Part shown: in pieces, positions 1-9,000 of the stretch
How positions within the stretch are numbered: position 1 is the stretch's first letter
Layout of the letters: each line of letters starts with the position of its first letter
Source of the DNA: GCA-2726245 sp035513655
GTDB taxonomy: Bacteria > Planctomycetota > Planctomycetia > Pirellulales > Pirellulaceae
Length of the DNA stretch: 23,804 nt
Direction of reading: 5' to 3'
NCBI GenBank assembly: GCA_035513655.1
Contig: DATKBV010000084.1
Location: 1 to 23,804, forward strand
Notes under the pieces: generated by a model
The model's input: only the letters and a program-made list of their open reading frames with translations
Databases searched by the model: none
What the model was told of the DNA's origin: nothing
Translations under genes and position numbers: made by a program

Positions 1-1824
1 GAGTTAATTGACAAATTGAGCGACGCGGACCCCGCGATTCGCCACACTGCCTTGGTCGATCTTCGCGCCGGCGGCACCGATGCGGTGATCGCTTTGATTG
101 GTGTACTGGCTGACAGCAGCCGCGGCACCGAACACTTTGCGATCCGAGCGGCCTTAGTGAACCTGAAAGAAGTGTCGGTCGGACCGCTCGTTGGCGCGCT
201 GGAAACGCGGGACGAAGCCTTACTACCGCAAGTCATTGTCGTGCTCAGCCGTCTCAATGCCTCGCAGGTGACGCCACATTTTTTGCGTCCGTACTTTACC
301 GGAGATCCCGAGGGGCTCGTTCGCAAAGCCGCCGAGTACGGCTTGATGAAGCTGCTTGGCGAAGTACCGACGCAACTTGACGCCGAGCGATATCTGGCTC
401 GCGAAACACAGGAGTATCTCGATGGCAAACTTCTCGGCCGGCTCGATCACGAAGATATGATCACCTTCTGGAGCTGGGATTCCGCGAAGAATGCACCGGT
501 CGAACGGCGCTATCCCGGCGCGACGGCATCGCTCATGATGGCGGCTCGCTTGTCCAGCGACTTGTACGTAATCGCTCCCAACAACATTGATCATCAGCGG
601 CTCTACCTAACCGCGTTGCTGGAATCCTCGAAACGAGCCAACGGCCTTGCCCAACCGCTTCCGTCCGGCGCGGGAACCGCTCGTGCGGCGGCAGCTGGGT
701 TAGGTGCCGACGCGATCGCCGACCTTCTCGAGTATGCGCTGGCGCATGAAAAGACCGCCGCCGCCACCGGGGCAATCGAGTTGCTGAGCGAGATCGGCGG
801 TCAGGAGCTGCTTCGAAGCAGCGGCGGGCGGCCGAGCCCCCTGGCGTTATGCCTCACGCATTCCGATCAGCGAGTTCGATTCGCGGCCGTCGAAACAATT
901 ATGAAGCTGGACCCCGTGGAGCCTTTTGCCGGCTCTAGCTATCTATCGGAGGCGCTCGGATACTTCGCCAGCACGGTCGGCTCACGTCGCGTGCTGGTCG
1001 CTCATCCGCGAACCGATCAAGCCCAGACGCTGGTCGGGATGCTAAATGAGCTTGGATTCGAAGCCGATACGGCCCAGACGGGCCGTCAAACCTTGCGTCT
1101 TTCGGTGCAGTACCCCGACTATGAGTTTTTTCTGATCAGCGACGCGGTCGATCACCCCGCGGCGGGCGAGTTGATTCAGCAACTGCGTCGCGACCCGCGC
1201 ACTGCCGCGTTACCGATCGGTCTCATGGCCCGGCAAGAGCAATTCGAGCAGATGGAGCGATTGACGGAGTTCGATCCGCTCAGCGAGACGTTCCCGCGGC
1301 CTCACGACGTAGCCAGCGTCGCGATCGCGGTTCGTCGGCTGCTCGGTCGTAGCGGTGACGACTTGGTGTCCTTTGACGAGCGAATGGCACACGCGGCAGC
1401 CGCGCTCGATCACGTGGCCCGGCTGGCGGAAGACAGCGAGAAATACTCCTTCTATAGTCTGCTGCGGATCGAGCCAGCCATCGAGCAAGCGTTACACACG
1501 GCTCCGTTGACCGAGCAAGCCGCCCGCGTGTTAGGTTTCTTCGGCACGCCGGCCGCTCAACGCCTGCTAGTCACATTCGCCAGCCAGAACGCGCGGCGTC
1601 TGAGCGAGCGGCAGGCGGCCGCGGCGGCATTCGACGCGGCGATTTCGAAACGCGGCCTGCTTCTCGCTCGTCACGAGATCCAGATGCAGTACGAACGATA
1701 TAACCAAAGCAAGACTCTCGATGGCGAAACGCAGGCGGTACTCGGTTCGCTACTCGATTCGATTGAATCGCCCACGCGGCAATCATCCCACCAAGGAGAC
1801 GCAAGCGCTGCCGAAGCTGAATAG
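1..1824 (+). CDS. HEAT-repeat protein with a degenerate receiver-like domain (5' end outside window)
   Basis: The reading frame is open from base 1, and the residues before the first possible start (TTG at 16) continue a HEAT-type helix (ELIDKLSDADPAIRHTA). The gene therefore begins upstream of the window. Roughly residues 1-110 and 225-310 are helical repeats of HEAT/armadillo character, a fold usually used for protein-protein contact. Residues about 327-445 look like a response-regulator receiver: a beta-strand start (RRVLVAHP), an Asp in FFLISDAVDHP where the phosphoacceptor would sit, and a following LRRDPRTAALPI helix-strand. The acidic pair expected after the first strand is replaced by HP, and the late Lys-Pro appears as RP, so phosphorylation is doubtful. 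More helical repeats follow to the C-terminus. A gap of 50 bases separates it from the sigma-54 activator, so the two could be co-transcribed. The function is unknown; a scaffold or signalling partner is an inference. Confidence 0.8.
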   Translation, partial: ELIDKLSDADPAIRHTALVDLRAGGTDAVIALIGVLADSSRGTEHFAIRAALVNLKEVSVGPLVGALETRDEALLPQVIVVLSRLNASQVTPHFLRPYFTGDPEGLVRKAAEYGLMKLLGEVPTQLDAERYLARETQEYLDGKLLGRLDHEDMITFWSWDSAKNAPVERRYPGATASLMMAARLSSDLYVIAPNNIDHQRLYLTALLESSKRANGLAQPLPSGAGTARAAAAGLGADAIADLLEYALAHEKTAAATGAIELLSEIGGQELLRSSGGRPSPLALCLTHSDQRVRFAAVETIMKLDPVEPFAGSSYLSEALGYFASTVGSRRVLVAHPRTDQAQTLVGMLNELGFEADTAQTGRQTLRLSVQYPDYEFFLISDAVDHPAAGELIQQLRRDPRTAALPIGLMARQEQFEQMERLTEFDPLSETFPRPHDVASVAIAVRRLLGRSGDDLVSFDERMAHAAAALDHVARLAEDSEKYSFYSLLRIEPAIEQALHTAPLTEQAARVLGFFGTPAAQRLLVTFASQNARRLSERQAAAAAFDAAISKRGLLLARHEIQMQYERYNQSKTLDGETQAVLGSLLDSIESPTRQSSHQGDASAAEAE

Positions 1825-1874
1825 AACCCGACCGACATCGCGGTCATTCGGCGACGTGTATCCTTCGACTTTCG

Positions 1875-2933
1875 ATGTCCGCTGCCAGTTTCAACTACCT
1901 GTCCGACACGGGCCCACCGATTCCAGGAATCATTGGGTCGAGTCCGGCAATGCAAGACGTGTATCGCCTCACGCGGCGAGTCGCTCGGAGCAACGCGTCC
2001 GTGTTGCTATTGGGGGAAACCGGCACTGGCAAGGAGTTGATCGCGACAGCAATCCACCGCTTGAGCGACCGGGGTTCGGGGCCGTTCGTCAAAGTCAACT
2101 GCGGGGCGCTCAGCGAAAGCCTATTGGAAAGTGAATTGTTCGGACACGTCCGCGGATCGTTCACGGGCGCGATCAACAACCGGACGGGAAGGTTCGAAGC
2201 GGCCCACACGGGCACTATCTTTCTGGACGAAATCAACTCCACGACCATGCACCTGCAAATCAAGTTACTGCGAGTTCTGCAGGAACGCGAGTTTGAACGG
2301 GTCGGCGATACGCAAACCGTGCGCGTCGACACTCGAGTCATTGCGGCTAGTAACCGCGATCTGATGGACGAAGTGGAAGCGGAACGCTTCCGCGAAGACT
2401 TGTACTGGCGGTTAAACGTCGTGCCGATTGATATTCCCCCGCTGCGAGATCGGCGCGAAGACGTCGCGGAACTCGTGGCCCATTTCCTGAACTACTACAG
2501 CGAGCTGAATGAGCGCTTCGTCGTCCATATTCAGCGGGAAGCGATGGAGGCCTTACAGAGCCACCATTGGCCGGGAAATGTTCGCGAATTGCAAAACTAT
2601 GTGGAACGAGCGGTCGTCATGGCCGAGACCGACGAACTGACTATCGACCTCCTGCCCGACTCCGTCACTGGCTCCGATAAGCCGCCGGGAGCGAGCCGCA
2701 TTCGCGGGGCGGATTTGGAATCGCTCACGTACGAGGTCGTCCAACAAGGGCTCGCGACGGCCGGCCCGGAGGAGGACAGCTTGCACACGAAAATCGTCAG
2801 TCGCGTCGAACGTGAATTGATCGCGCAAGTCATGCTTGCCTGTAGCAACGTGCAGACCAAGGCAGCCGCGAAGCTCGGTATCAATCGAAATACATTACAC
2901 AAGAAGTTGAAAGAGTACGATTTGGAATCGTAA
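1875..2933 (+). CDS. sigma-54-dependent transcriptional activator (bEBP), no receiver domain
   Basis: A 352-residue enhancer-binding protein of the NtrC/PspF class, which uses ATP to remodel sigma-54 RNA polymerase. The AAA+ domain begins near residue 20. Walker A is GETGTGKE (48-55), the sigma-54 contact loop is GSFTGA (94-99), Walker B is GTIFLDEI (113-120), the arginine-finger segment is RFREDLYWRLNV (171-182) and sensor II is WPGNVREL (232-239). A Fis-type helix-turn-helix fills residues about 315-348 (AAAKLGINRNTLHKKLKEY). There is no N-terminal receiver, GAF or PAS domain, as in PspF, so its activity may be set by a partner protein. The contact loop carries Ser at the second position where Ala is usual. 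The ATG at 1875 gives a protein starting just before the AAA+ domain; no clear Shine-Dalgarno sequence is visible. The upstream HEAT/receiver-like gene is a candidate partner by position only. The family call is secure; the target genes are unknown. Confidence 0.93.
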   Translation: MSAASFNYLSDTGPPIPGIIGSSPAMQDVYRLTRRVARSNASVLLLGETGTGKELIATAIHRLSDRGSGPFVKVNCGALSESLLESELFGHVRGSFTGAINNRTGRFEAAHTGTIFLDEINSTTMHLQIKLLRVLQEREFERVGDTQTVRVDTRVIAASNRDLMDEVEAERFREDLYWRLNVVPIDIPPLRDRREDVAELVAHFLNYYSELNERFVVHIQREAMEALQSHHWPGNVRELQNYVERAVVMAETDELTIDLLPDSVTGSDKPPGASRIRGADLESLTYEVVQQGLATAGPEEDSLHTKIVSRVERELIAQVMLACSNVQTKAAAKLGINRNTLHKKLKEYDLES

Positions 2934-3019
2934 AGACAAGTCAAATTCAACAATGACTGAGTGGGCGGTGCCCACCGGACACATCGCAACGGTGACCACG
3001 TATCGGACCGATTTCCAAC

Positions 3020-3949
3020 ATGATTTCAATCTCCGGAATGACGATCACTTGTTTCGCCGCTTGCTACGCGTTGGCATTGGCGGTGGAACTGTCGCGATTG
3101 CTCTTTCGCTGGCGAGTCCCGACGATCGTGCCGCTGGCCTTAGCGGCAATCGGCCTGTTCGCTCATTCGCTGTACTTGATCGGCGAAGCCCAGTACGAGT
3201 TGGACCAGCGGATGACCTCTCCGCTTTCCAGCTGGTACGACTTCTGTTTGCTGGCGGCTTGGGTGGTTGCTGGGGCGTACGTGGGACTGATGATTCGCCG
3301 TCGCGAGAATGCCATCGGCGTCTTCTTACTTCCGCTGGTGTTGGGATTGATCTGCGTCGCGGTTTTTCAAGATCGAACTCCGTTCCCGACACATACCGCT
3401 AACAGCGTGTGGCGGCTCGTTCACGGCTTGACGCTGATGCTGGGGACGACGGCGGTCACGCTGGGGTTTGCGACAGGTTTAATGTATCTCTTGCAGTCCT
3501 ATCGCTTGAAGCACAAGCTGCCGCCAAGCCGCAGGTTTCGCCTGCCAAGCCTGGAATGGCTGCAGAAGTTCAATCGCGAGTCGCTGTTCATTTCGACCTG
3601 CCTGCTCGCCATCGGTCTCGTTTCGGGCGTGGCCTTGAATCTGATCGGCAAGTCGGGAAGCGGCGGCCAAGTCAGTTGGACCGATCCCGTCGTCTTGACT
3701 TCGGGTGTTCTCTTTCTTTGGCTCACCGTCGTCACGATTTTTGAGTCGATCTATCGTCCCGCGCGAGAAGGAAACAAAGTCGCCTATCTCACGCTCGCAA
3801 GCTTTGTCTTCTTGGGGCTCGCGCTTTACTTTGTGCTTTTCGGGTCCCATGCAACGGTAATCCCGGCAGCTCCTCCCGCAACCCGGGGCGTCAGCGAGGT
3901 ACGGTCTGGCCACTCACTCGAACACGCAGCCGACGGAGGCGTGGCATGA
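3020..3949 (+). CDS. HemX/CcsA-like cytochrome c assembly-type membrane protein
   Basis: A 309-residue polytopic inner-membrane protein with about eight hydrophobic segments (near 7-29, 34-55, 72-93, 99-116, 132-158, 188-208, 222-245 and 255-274). The pattern WRLVHGLTLMLGT (131-143), with a His at the start of a helix, and the late SWTDP (219-223) resemble the CcsA/HemX family (PF01578). True CcsA haem-handling proteins carry a Trp-rich WWD motif; only a remnant is seen here, which fits the HemX branch better. HemX proteins are commonly encoded beside hemA and, in Bacillus, lower the amount of glutamyl-tRNA reductase. The position here is exactly that: its stop TGA (3947-3949) overlaps the hemA ATG (3946-3948) in ATGA, implying coupled translation. 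The tail after the last helix is Ala/Pro-rich and probably disordered. A role in haem or cytochrome biogenesis is likely; the exact activity is inferred from family and context. Confidence 0.83.
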   Translation: MISISGMTITCFAACYALALAVELSRLLFRWRVPTIVPLALAAIGLFAHSLYLIGEAQYELDQRMTSPLSSWYDFCLLAAWVVAGAYVGLMIRRRENAIGVFLLPLVLGLICVAVFQDRTPFPTHTANSVWRLVHGLTLMLGTTAVTLGFATGLMYLLQSYRLKHKLPPSRRFRLPSLEWLQKFNRESLFISTCLLAIGLVSGVALNLIGKSGSGGQVSWTDPVVLTSGVLFLWLTVVTIFESIYRPAREGNKVAYLTLASFVFLGLALYFVLFGSHATVIPAAPPATRGVSEVRSGHSLEHAADGGVA

Positions 3950-5220
3950 AGCTGCAAGTCGTCGGTTGTAGCCACCACAACGCGTCGGTCGAGATGCGTG
4001 AACGACTCGCGTTCAGCCCCGAGCAAGCTCACGATGCGCTATCGCGATTACGGAAGCTGTACCCGGACACGGAGACAGTCGTCCTGTCGACTTGCAATCG
4101 CGTCGAGCTGTACTTCGCGGCCGAGAGCGCCGAGCGGTTCCCGTCGCACCATGATGTCGTCGAATTCCTTGCCGACTTCCACGGGCTCGATCCAATCGTC
4201 GTCTTCAACGAAATCTTCGAGCGCACGGGGGAAGACGCGATTCGGCATTTGTTCACTGTCGCCGGCAGTCTGGACAGTATGGTTGTCGGCGAAGCACAGA
4301 TCTTGCCGCAAGTGAAAGAAGCGTATGAACGGGCGACCGCGGATCACGCCACCGGTCCGCTGACGCATGCGGCGTTCCAGGCCGCCATTCGCGTCGCCAA
4401 GCGTATCGCCCGCGAGACGGCAATCAATCAGAAGCGCGTCTCGGTGCCAAGTGTTGCCGTCGGAGACTTTGCCAAGCAATTCTTCGAGCGATTTGACGAC
4501 AAGCAAATACTCTTGATCGGTGCCGGCGAAATGGGGGAAGAGACCCTTCGTTACTTGATCGACGAAGGTGCGAAGCTCATTACGATCGTCAATCGAAGCA
4601 TCGAGCGAGCGCACGAATTGGCCCGGCGAATCGCAGGCGAAGTGGCTCCCTGGGGTGACTTGAAACGATTGCTCACCCAAGCCGATCTCGTCGTGACGAC
4701 TACGGGAGCTTCGGAACCGATCATCACCGCGCAGGACTTTCGGCAGATCCACCACGATCGCGCCCAACATCCGATCTTCATCCTCGATCTGGCGATCCCA
4801 CGCGACTTTGAGCCCTCGATTTCGGAATTCGCCGGCGTGTATTTGTATTGCGTCGATGATCTCAAGGAAACTTGCCAGTCGAATCAACGCGCCCGCGAGT
4901 TGGAATGGCCCAAGGCCGAACGGATCATCGAGCAGGAAACCGCGAAGTTCATGGCCGAGCTGCATCACCGTGCGACGGGCCCCACGATTCGCCGGCTGAA
5001 GGAGCAGGCAGATCGCGTCAAGGCCGACGAGCTCGACCGGCTGCTGAAGAAGCTCCCCAATCTCGACGACAATGCCAAGTCCGAAATCACACAGGCGCTC
5101 ACCCGCGTCGTGAACAAACTACTGCACCCGCCTCTGGAATCTCTGCGCGACGAAGCCCACAGCGGCTCGCCTCACGGGCTGCTCGATGCGATCAAGCGGT
5201 TGTTTCAGCTCAAGGATTGA
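3946..5220 (+). CDS. hemA: glutamyl-tRNA reductase
   Basis: A full-length 424-residue HemA. It catalyses the NADPH-dependent reduction of glutamyl-tRNA(Glu) to glutamate-1-semialdehyde, the first committed step of C5-pathway tetrapyrrole synthesis in the cytoplasm. The N-terminal catalytic domain has LSTCNRVELY with the thioester-forming Cys50, followed by AIRHLFTVAGSLDSMVVGE (98-116), containing the conserved His and the GE signature, and by QILPQVKEAY. The NADPH-binding Rossmann domain shows LIGAGEMGEETL (190-201) and TTTGASEPII (251-260). The C-terminal dimerisation helices run from about 315 to 420 and contain LTRVVNKLLHPP (385-396). The start is fixed by the ATGA overlap with the membrane gene upstream and by the canonical MKLQVVGCSHHNASVEMRE beginning. 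Haem-dependent control of HemA is known in other bacteria, but nothing in this sequence proves it here. Confidence 0.98.
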   Translation: MKLQVVGCSHHNASVEMRERLAFSPEQAHDALSRLRKLYPDTETVVLSTCNRVELYFAAESAERFPSHHDVVEFLADFHGLDPIVVFNEIFERTGEDAIRHLFTVAGSLDSMVVGEAQILPQVKEAYERATADHATGPLTHAAFQAAIRVAKRIARETAINQKRVSVPSVAVGDFAKQFFERFDDKQILLIGAGEMGEETLRYLIDEGAKLITIVNRSIERAHELARRIAGEVAPWGDLKRLLTQADLVVTTTGASEPIITAQDFRQIHHDRAQHPIFILDLAIPRDFEPSISEFAGVYLYCVDDLKETCQSNQRARELEWPKAERIIEQETAKFMAELHHRATGPTIRRLKEQADRVKADELDRLLKKLPNLDDNAKSEITQALTRVVNKLLHPPLESLRDEAHSGSPHGLLDAIKRLFQLKD

Positions 5221-5226
5221 ATTCGT

Positions 5227-5250
5227 GTTTTCGGGGCAGGTAGCGAAAAC
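5227..5250. terminator. inverted repeat between convergent genes, possible bidirectional terminator
   Basis: A 7-base perfect stem (GTTTTCG / CGAAAAC) with a 10-base loop starts 6 bases after the hemA stop and lies just before the end of the convergent receiver gene. The stem itself carries the T and A runs. There is no long T tract after it, so its strength as an intrinsic terminator is uncertain. Confidence 0.3.
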
Positions 5251-5259
5251 GGGCTCTCC

Positions 5260-5784
5260 TCAGCGGGGCAGCTGCCGATACGGGGGGCGGCTGTGTTCAC
5301 GATAGTGTACGCTGCCGAAAGACTCTAACTCAGAGCCGACGAGAACTTTTTTCTCGTCTTCTTCCGCCTGTTCGTTCGATTCCATGGCGTAGCATTCCTT
5401 CAGCGCCGCCTGTAGGTGCTCAGGGCAAATCGGCTTGACGAGATACATGAATACATGCTTGTGCTCGGCGTTCAGCACCAGATCAGGCTCGCTATGGCGC
5501 GAGTAGAGAATAATCGGGATCGGCCGGCGCTCGTAAATGACCGCAGCCGCGTCGGACCCATGCATCGCGGGCGTGAGGGTGCTGGTAATCACCACGTCTG
5601 GCGGTGTTCTGGCACATTGATTAATGAGCGACTCGCCGTTTTCGGCCACGGCGACGACGTCATGTCCCAAGTCGCGGAGCATTTGCTGAACGGTTTCGCG
5701 CATCGCGCTGTTATCGTCGGCAATTGCCACTCGTAGAGAAAAAGTCATTGGTTGAACCGATTCAGTTAAATATGGAGTGATCAT
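5260..5784 (-). CDS. single-domain receiver protein lacking the phosphoacceptor aspartate
   Basis: A CheY-like receiver followed by a charged tail of about 40 residues; no DNA-binding or ANTAR output domain is visible. In the 174-residue form starting at 5784, the fold begins LRVAIADDNSAMRE with the acidic pair at Asp23-Asp24. The switch Ser95 (ILYSRHS) and the conserved Lys117-Pro118 are present. The phosphorylation site reads DVVITSTLTPAMHG: the residue aligned with the phosphoacceptor Asp is Ser68 (AGC, complement of 5581-5583). This is therefore a pseudo-receiver that probably signals by binding rather than by phosphotransfer. Start choice: ATG at 5784 has GGGAG upstream; ATG at 5748 (MTFSLRV) begins right at the domain and is equally plausible; ATG at 5832 sits too close to the candidate promoter. 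It is convergent with hemA and divergent from the glucan synthase gene. The partner is unknown. Confidence 0.85.
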   Translation of the reverse strand: MITPYLTESVQPMTFSLRVAIADDNSAMRETVQQMLRDLGHDVVAVAENGESLINQCARTPPDVVITSTLTPAMHGSDAAAVIYERRPIPIILYSRHSEPDLVLNAEHKHVFMYLVKPICPEHLQAALKECYAMESNEQAEEDEKKVLVGSELESFGSVHYREHSRPPYRQLPR

Positions 5785-5844
5785 CCGAGTTTCGACTCCC
5801 AGAATTGAGAACCGCTCCGCCTGGGGAGCCATTCACGTTTTGCA

Positions 5845-5874
5845 ATTGTATCCGATCGCTGTCGCTGACAGCAA
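5845..5874 (-). promoter_or_regulatory. candidate sigma-70 promoter of the receiver gene
   Basis: On the - strand, TACAAT (complement of 5845-5850) matches five of six -10 bases. TTGCTG (complement of 5869-5874) matches half of the -35 box, with an 18-base spacer. Transcription would start near 5838, upstream of the ATG at 5784 but almost on the ATG at 5832, which argues against the longest reading of the gene. Confidence 0.33.
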
Positions 5875-5983
5875 ACTGTCCGTTGTGTCACCTCCCATTC
5901 TGCAACTCGCGCGCCGGATCGGCGTCTTGTTTTTGGGCAGCAATCTTCGCCGGTGCTGCGAAACCCTGCAGCCCATGCGCCCA

Positions 5984-6000
5984 TTGGCACACCGTTTGTC
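5984..6000 (+). promoter_or_regulatory. possible sigma-54 type -24/-12 element upstream of the glucan synthase gene
   Basis: TTGGCACACCGTTTGTC resembles the sigma-54 consensus TTGGCACG-N4-TTGC. The -24 half (TTGGCAC) is perfect and the spacing to TTTG is right, but the -12 dinucleotide is GT instead of GC. If used, transcription would start near 6010, giving a leader of about 85 bases. The rest of the 309-base gap (5785-6093) shows no other clear element apart from the receiver promoter and the ribosome binding site at 6082. Confidence 0.25.
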
Positions 6001-6081
6001 CAGGCGTAGAGATGCACCTGTTAGCGGGATATCATTAGAAACTCTCGCGGGCACTTTATTGGAGTTTCGCCGCAATGATGC

Positions 6082-6096
6082 AGGAGGGTTATCTTG
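6082..6096 (+). promoter_or_regulatory. strong ribosome binding site that fixes a TTG start
   Basis: AGGAGGG (6082-6088) lies 5 bases before TTG at 6094. Two ATG codons at 6075 and 6078 lie upstream of this site and out of frame with the glucan synthase, so TTG is the supported start. Confidence 0.75.
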
Positions 6097-9000
6097 AAAC
6101 GCTGGCACGGTGATTTGCCACGAAGGATGTTTAGTTGGTTGACAGCCGCTCAGCGTGAGCGTCTTGGAGACACCGGACAGCAACCGTTGCGTTCCGAACT
6201 ATTCAGCGCGGTCCAGCTAGAGCGGCATGCAAAAGCTCTGGCCGGTCGTCATGAAGTGGACCCGCGAACCGGATCGGACCACCTGCTGAGCCGCCTGGAG
6301 AAGAACGAAACAGTACTACTCGAAGCGCATCAAATGATCGTGGCGACGGTGGCGGCCAACCGCCGAATGTCGCCGGCGGACGAATGGTTGCTGGACAATT
6401 TTTACTTGATCGAAGAGCAGATCCGGACCACTCGCCGCCACCTTCCCAAGACCTACAGCACGGAGCTTCCGCGGCTGCTGAAGGGCCCCTCGGCCGGCTT
6501 TCCGAGGGTGTACGACATTGCGTTGGAACTGATCTCGCATGTCGACGGCCGGATCACTGCCGAAAGCCTGGCCTCGGTGGTGGCAGCCTACCAAACCGTC
6601 ACGCCGCTCACGCTCGGGGAGCTCTGGGCCATTCCCATCATGCTTCGCCTGGCATTGATAGAGAATCTGCGTCGCGTCGCGGCTCGGATGACCGCCGCCC
6701 GTCTGCATCGAGACCAAGCCAATGCTTGGGCCAATCAGATGATCGAAGCGGTGGAACAGAACCCTCGAGGCCTGGTCCTCGTCATGGCGGAGCTGACGCG
6801 CGCGGGTCCGGCGATGGATAGCGAGTTCGCGGCCGAGTTCGCCCGCCGACTCCACGAGCACCCTCACGCGATGGCATTGCCTTTGATGTGGCTCGAACAC
6901 CAGTTGGCCGACCGGGCAATTACCGTCGAGCAACTGATGCAGATTGAGGGCCAGCAGCAGGCAGCCGATCAAGTCTCGCTCGGCAATAGCATCAGCAGTC
7001 TGCGTTTCTTGTCGGCGATGAATTGGCGGAAGTTCGTCGAAGCACTCAGCATGGTCGAACAGACCTTGTGCAATTACTCGCGTGGCGAACCGGCCGATTC
7101 GGACGTCTACAGCGAAATGGATTTCGCGACGCGCGACCGATATCGCCACGCTGTCGAAAAAGTCGCCAAGCATAGCCCGTTGGCCGAGTGGGAGGTGGCC
7201 GCGGAGGCAGTCCGGTTGGCACGGCAGGAGGCGGACTTGACGGGGGCTCGTGAGCGTTCGGCTCACGTCGGCTTTTTTCTAATCGATCAAGGATTGCCCC
7301 AGCTCGAAGCGGCTGTTCACGCGCGCATCTCCCTCGCCGAGAAACTACAGCGCGTGGCCAAGCGGCATCCGCTGCTGCTCTACTTGGGAGCGATCACATC
7401 GATCACGCTTGCGGTAACCGCTACCGCGCTGTTCCAGACATCGCACACTGAAGTCGGCGTCGGGCTGCTCGCATTCATGACACCTCTCGTCCTGCTGAGT
7501 GCGTCCCACCTCGGTGTGGCCATCGTCAACTGGCTGGTCACGTTATGTGTGACCCCAAAGGCGCTGCCTCGCATGGACTTTTCCGAAGGGATTCCCCGTG
7601 CGTGTCGCACGTTCGTGGCGATCCCGACGATGCTGACCAGCTCTCAGGCCGTGAGTGGTTTGGTCGAGGCGTTGGAGGTCCGTTACCTGGCCAATCGGGA
7701 CAAGCATCTGCATTTCGGTTTACTGACCGATTGGCGCGACGCCGCCTCCGAAGCAATGCCCGAGGATCACGCCCTCCTCGAACGAGCACGGGAGGGCATC
7801 GAGTCGCTCAACGAAAAGTACAAAGGCGAGCGGAACGATATCTTCTTCTTGCTTCATCGGCCTCGTCGCTGGAATGCCCAAGAACGAGTCTGGATGGGTT
7901 ACGAGCGGAAACGCGGAAAACTCGCTGATTTGAACGCCTTTCTTCGCGGCGGCGCGCGCGATCGTTTTTCATTGATCGTCGGGAACACCAGCTCGCTCGG
8001 CGAAGTGAAGTACGTCATTACGCTCGACTCGGATACTCAGCTCCCGCGAGAGTCCGCCCATCGGTTGGTCGCAACTTTGGCCCACCCATTAAATCGGCCG
8101 CGATTCGACGACACGAGAAATCTACTCCGTGACGGGTATTCGATTTTGCAGCCTCGAGTCGCCTTGAGCTTACCCGGCGCGCGCCGCTCTTGGTTCGTGC
8201 GCATCTTCGGCGGTCAGGCCGGAATCGATCCCTATACCGGAGCCGTGTCGGATGTCTACCAAGATTGGTTCCAGGAAGGGTCTTTCATCGGCAAAGGAAT
8301 CTACGATGTCGATGCCTTTGAAAGACTGTTGGGCGACCGGTTTCCGGAAAATCTCATTCTCAGTCACGACCTCTTGGAAGGTTGCCATGCCAGATCCGCA
8401 CTCATCAGCGATATCGAGCTGTATGAGGGCTACCCGGCCCAATACAGCGCCGACACCAGCCGCCGACATCGCTGGATTCGCGGCGACTGGCAAATTGCGA
8501 TGTGGGTGTTGCCCTGGGCACCTGGGCAGCGGGGAACGCTCCAAACGAACTTGCTTTCTGCCTTGTCCCGCTGGAAGATTTTTGACAACCTGCGGCGTAG
8601 TCTCGTCCCCGCCGCGTTACTGTTTTTGCTCAGCTTGTCCTGGACGATACCTGGATGGCCAGCGTCCGCTTGGATCCTATTGGTACTGGCGATCATGTAT
8701 TTACCGGTGGTCCTGCGGGTCTTCGTCGAGCTGATACAGCGGCCGGCCGATCTTTCGTGGCGGCTGCATCTGCGCGACGTTCTGCGGTCCTTGCGTCGAT
8801 ATACGGCGCAGGCGGTTTGCGCGTTGGCCTTCTTACCGCACGAGGCTTACTACAGCTTGGATGCAGTGCTGCGCACGCTGACGCGGTTGACGATTACGCG
8901 ACGCGATTTACTCCAGTGGCGCACATCCACCGACGCGGAACAAAGTGCGCGGACCGACTTGGCTGGCACACTTCGGGCGATGTGGGTCGCGCCGGCTGCG

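Noticed and set aside
2961..2975. Hairpin GTGGGC-GGT-GCCCAC as a terminator after the sigma-54 activator
   Set aside because: No T run follows, and the next gene starts 45 bases later on the same strand.
4048..4968. Long - strand frame (306 codons) inside hemA
   Set aside because: It is antisense to a certain hemA, its composition mirrors the + strand codons, and it has no recognisable domain.
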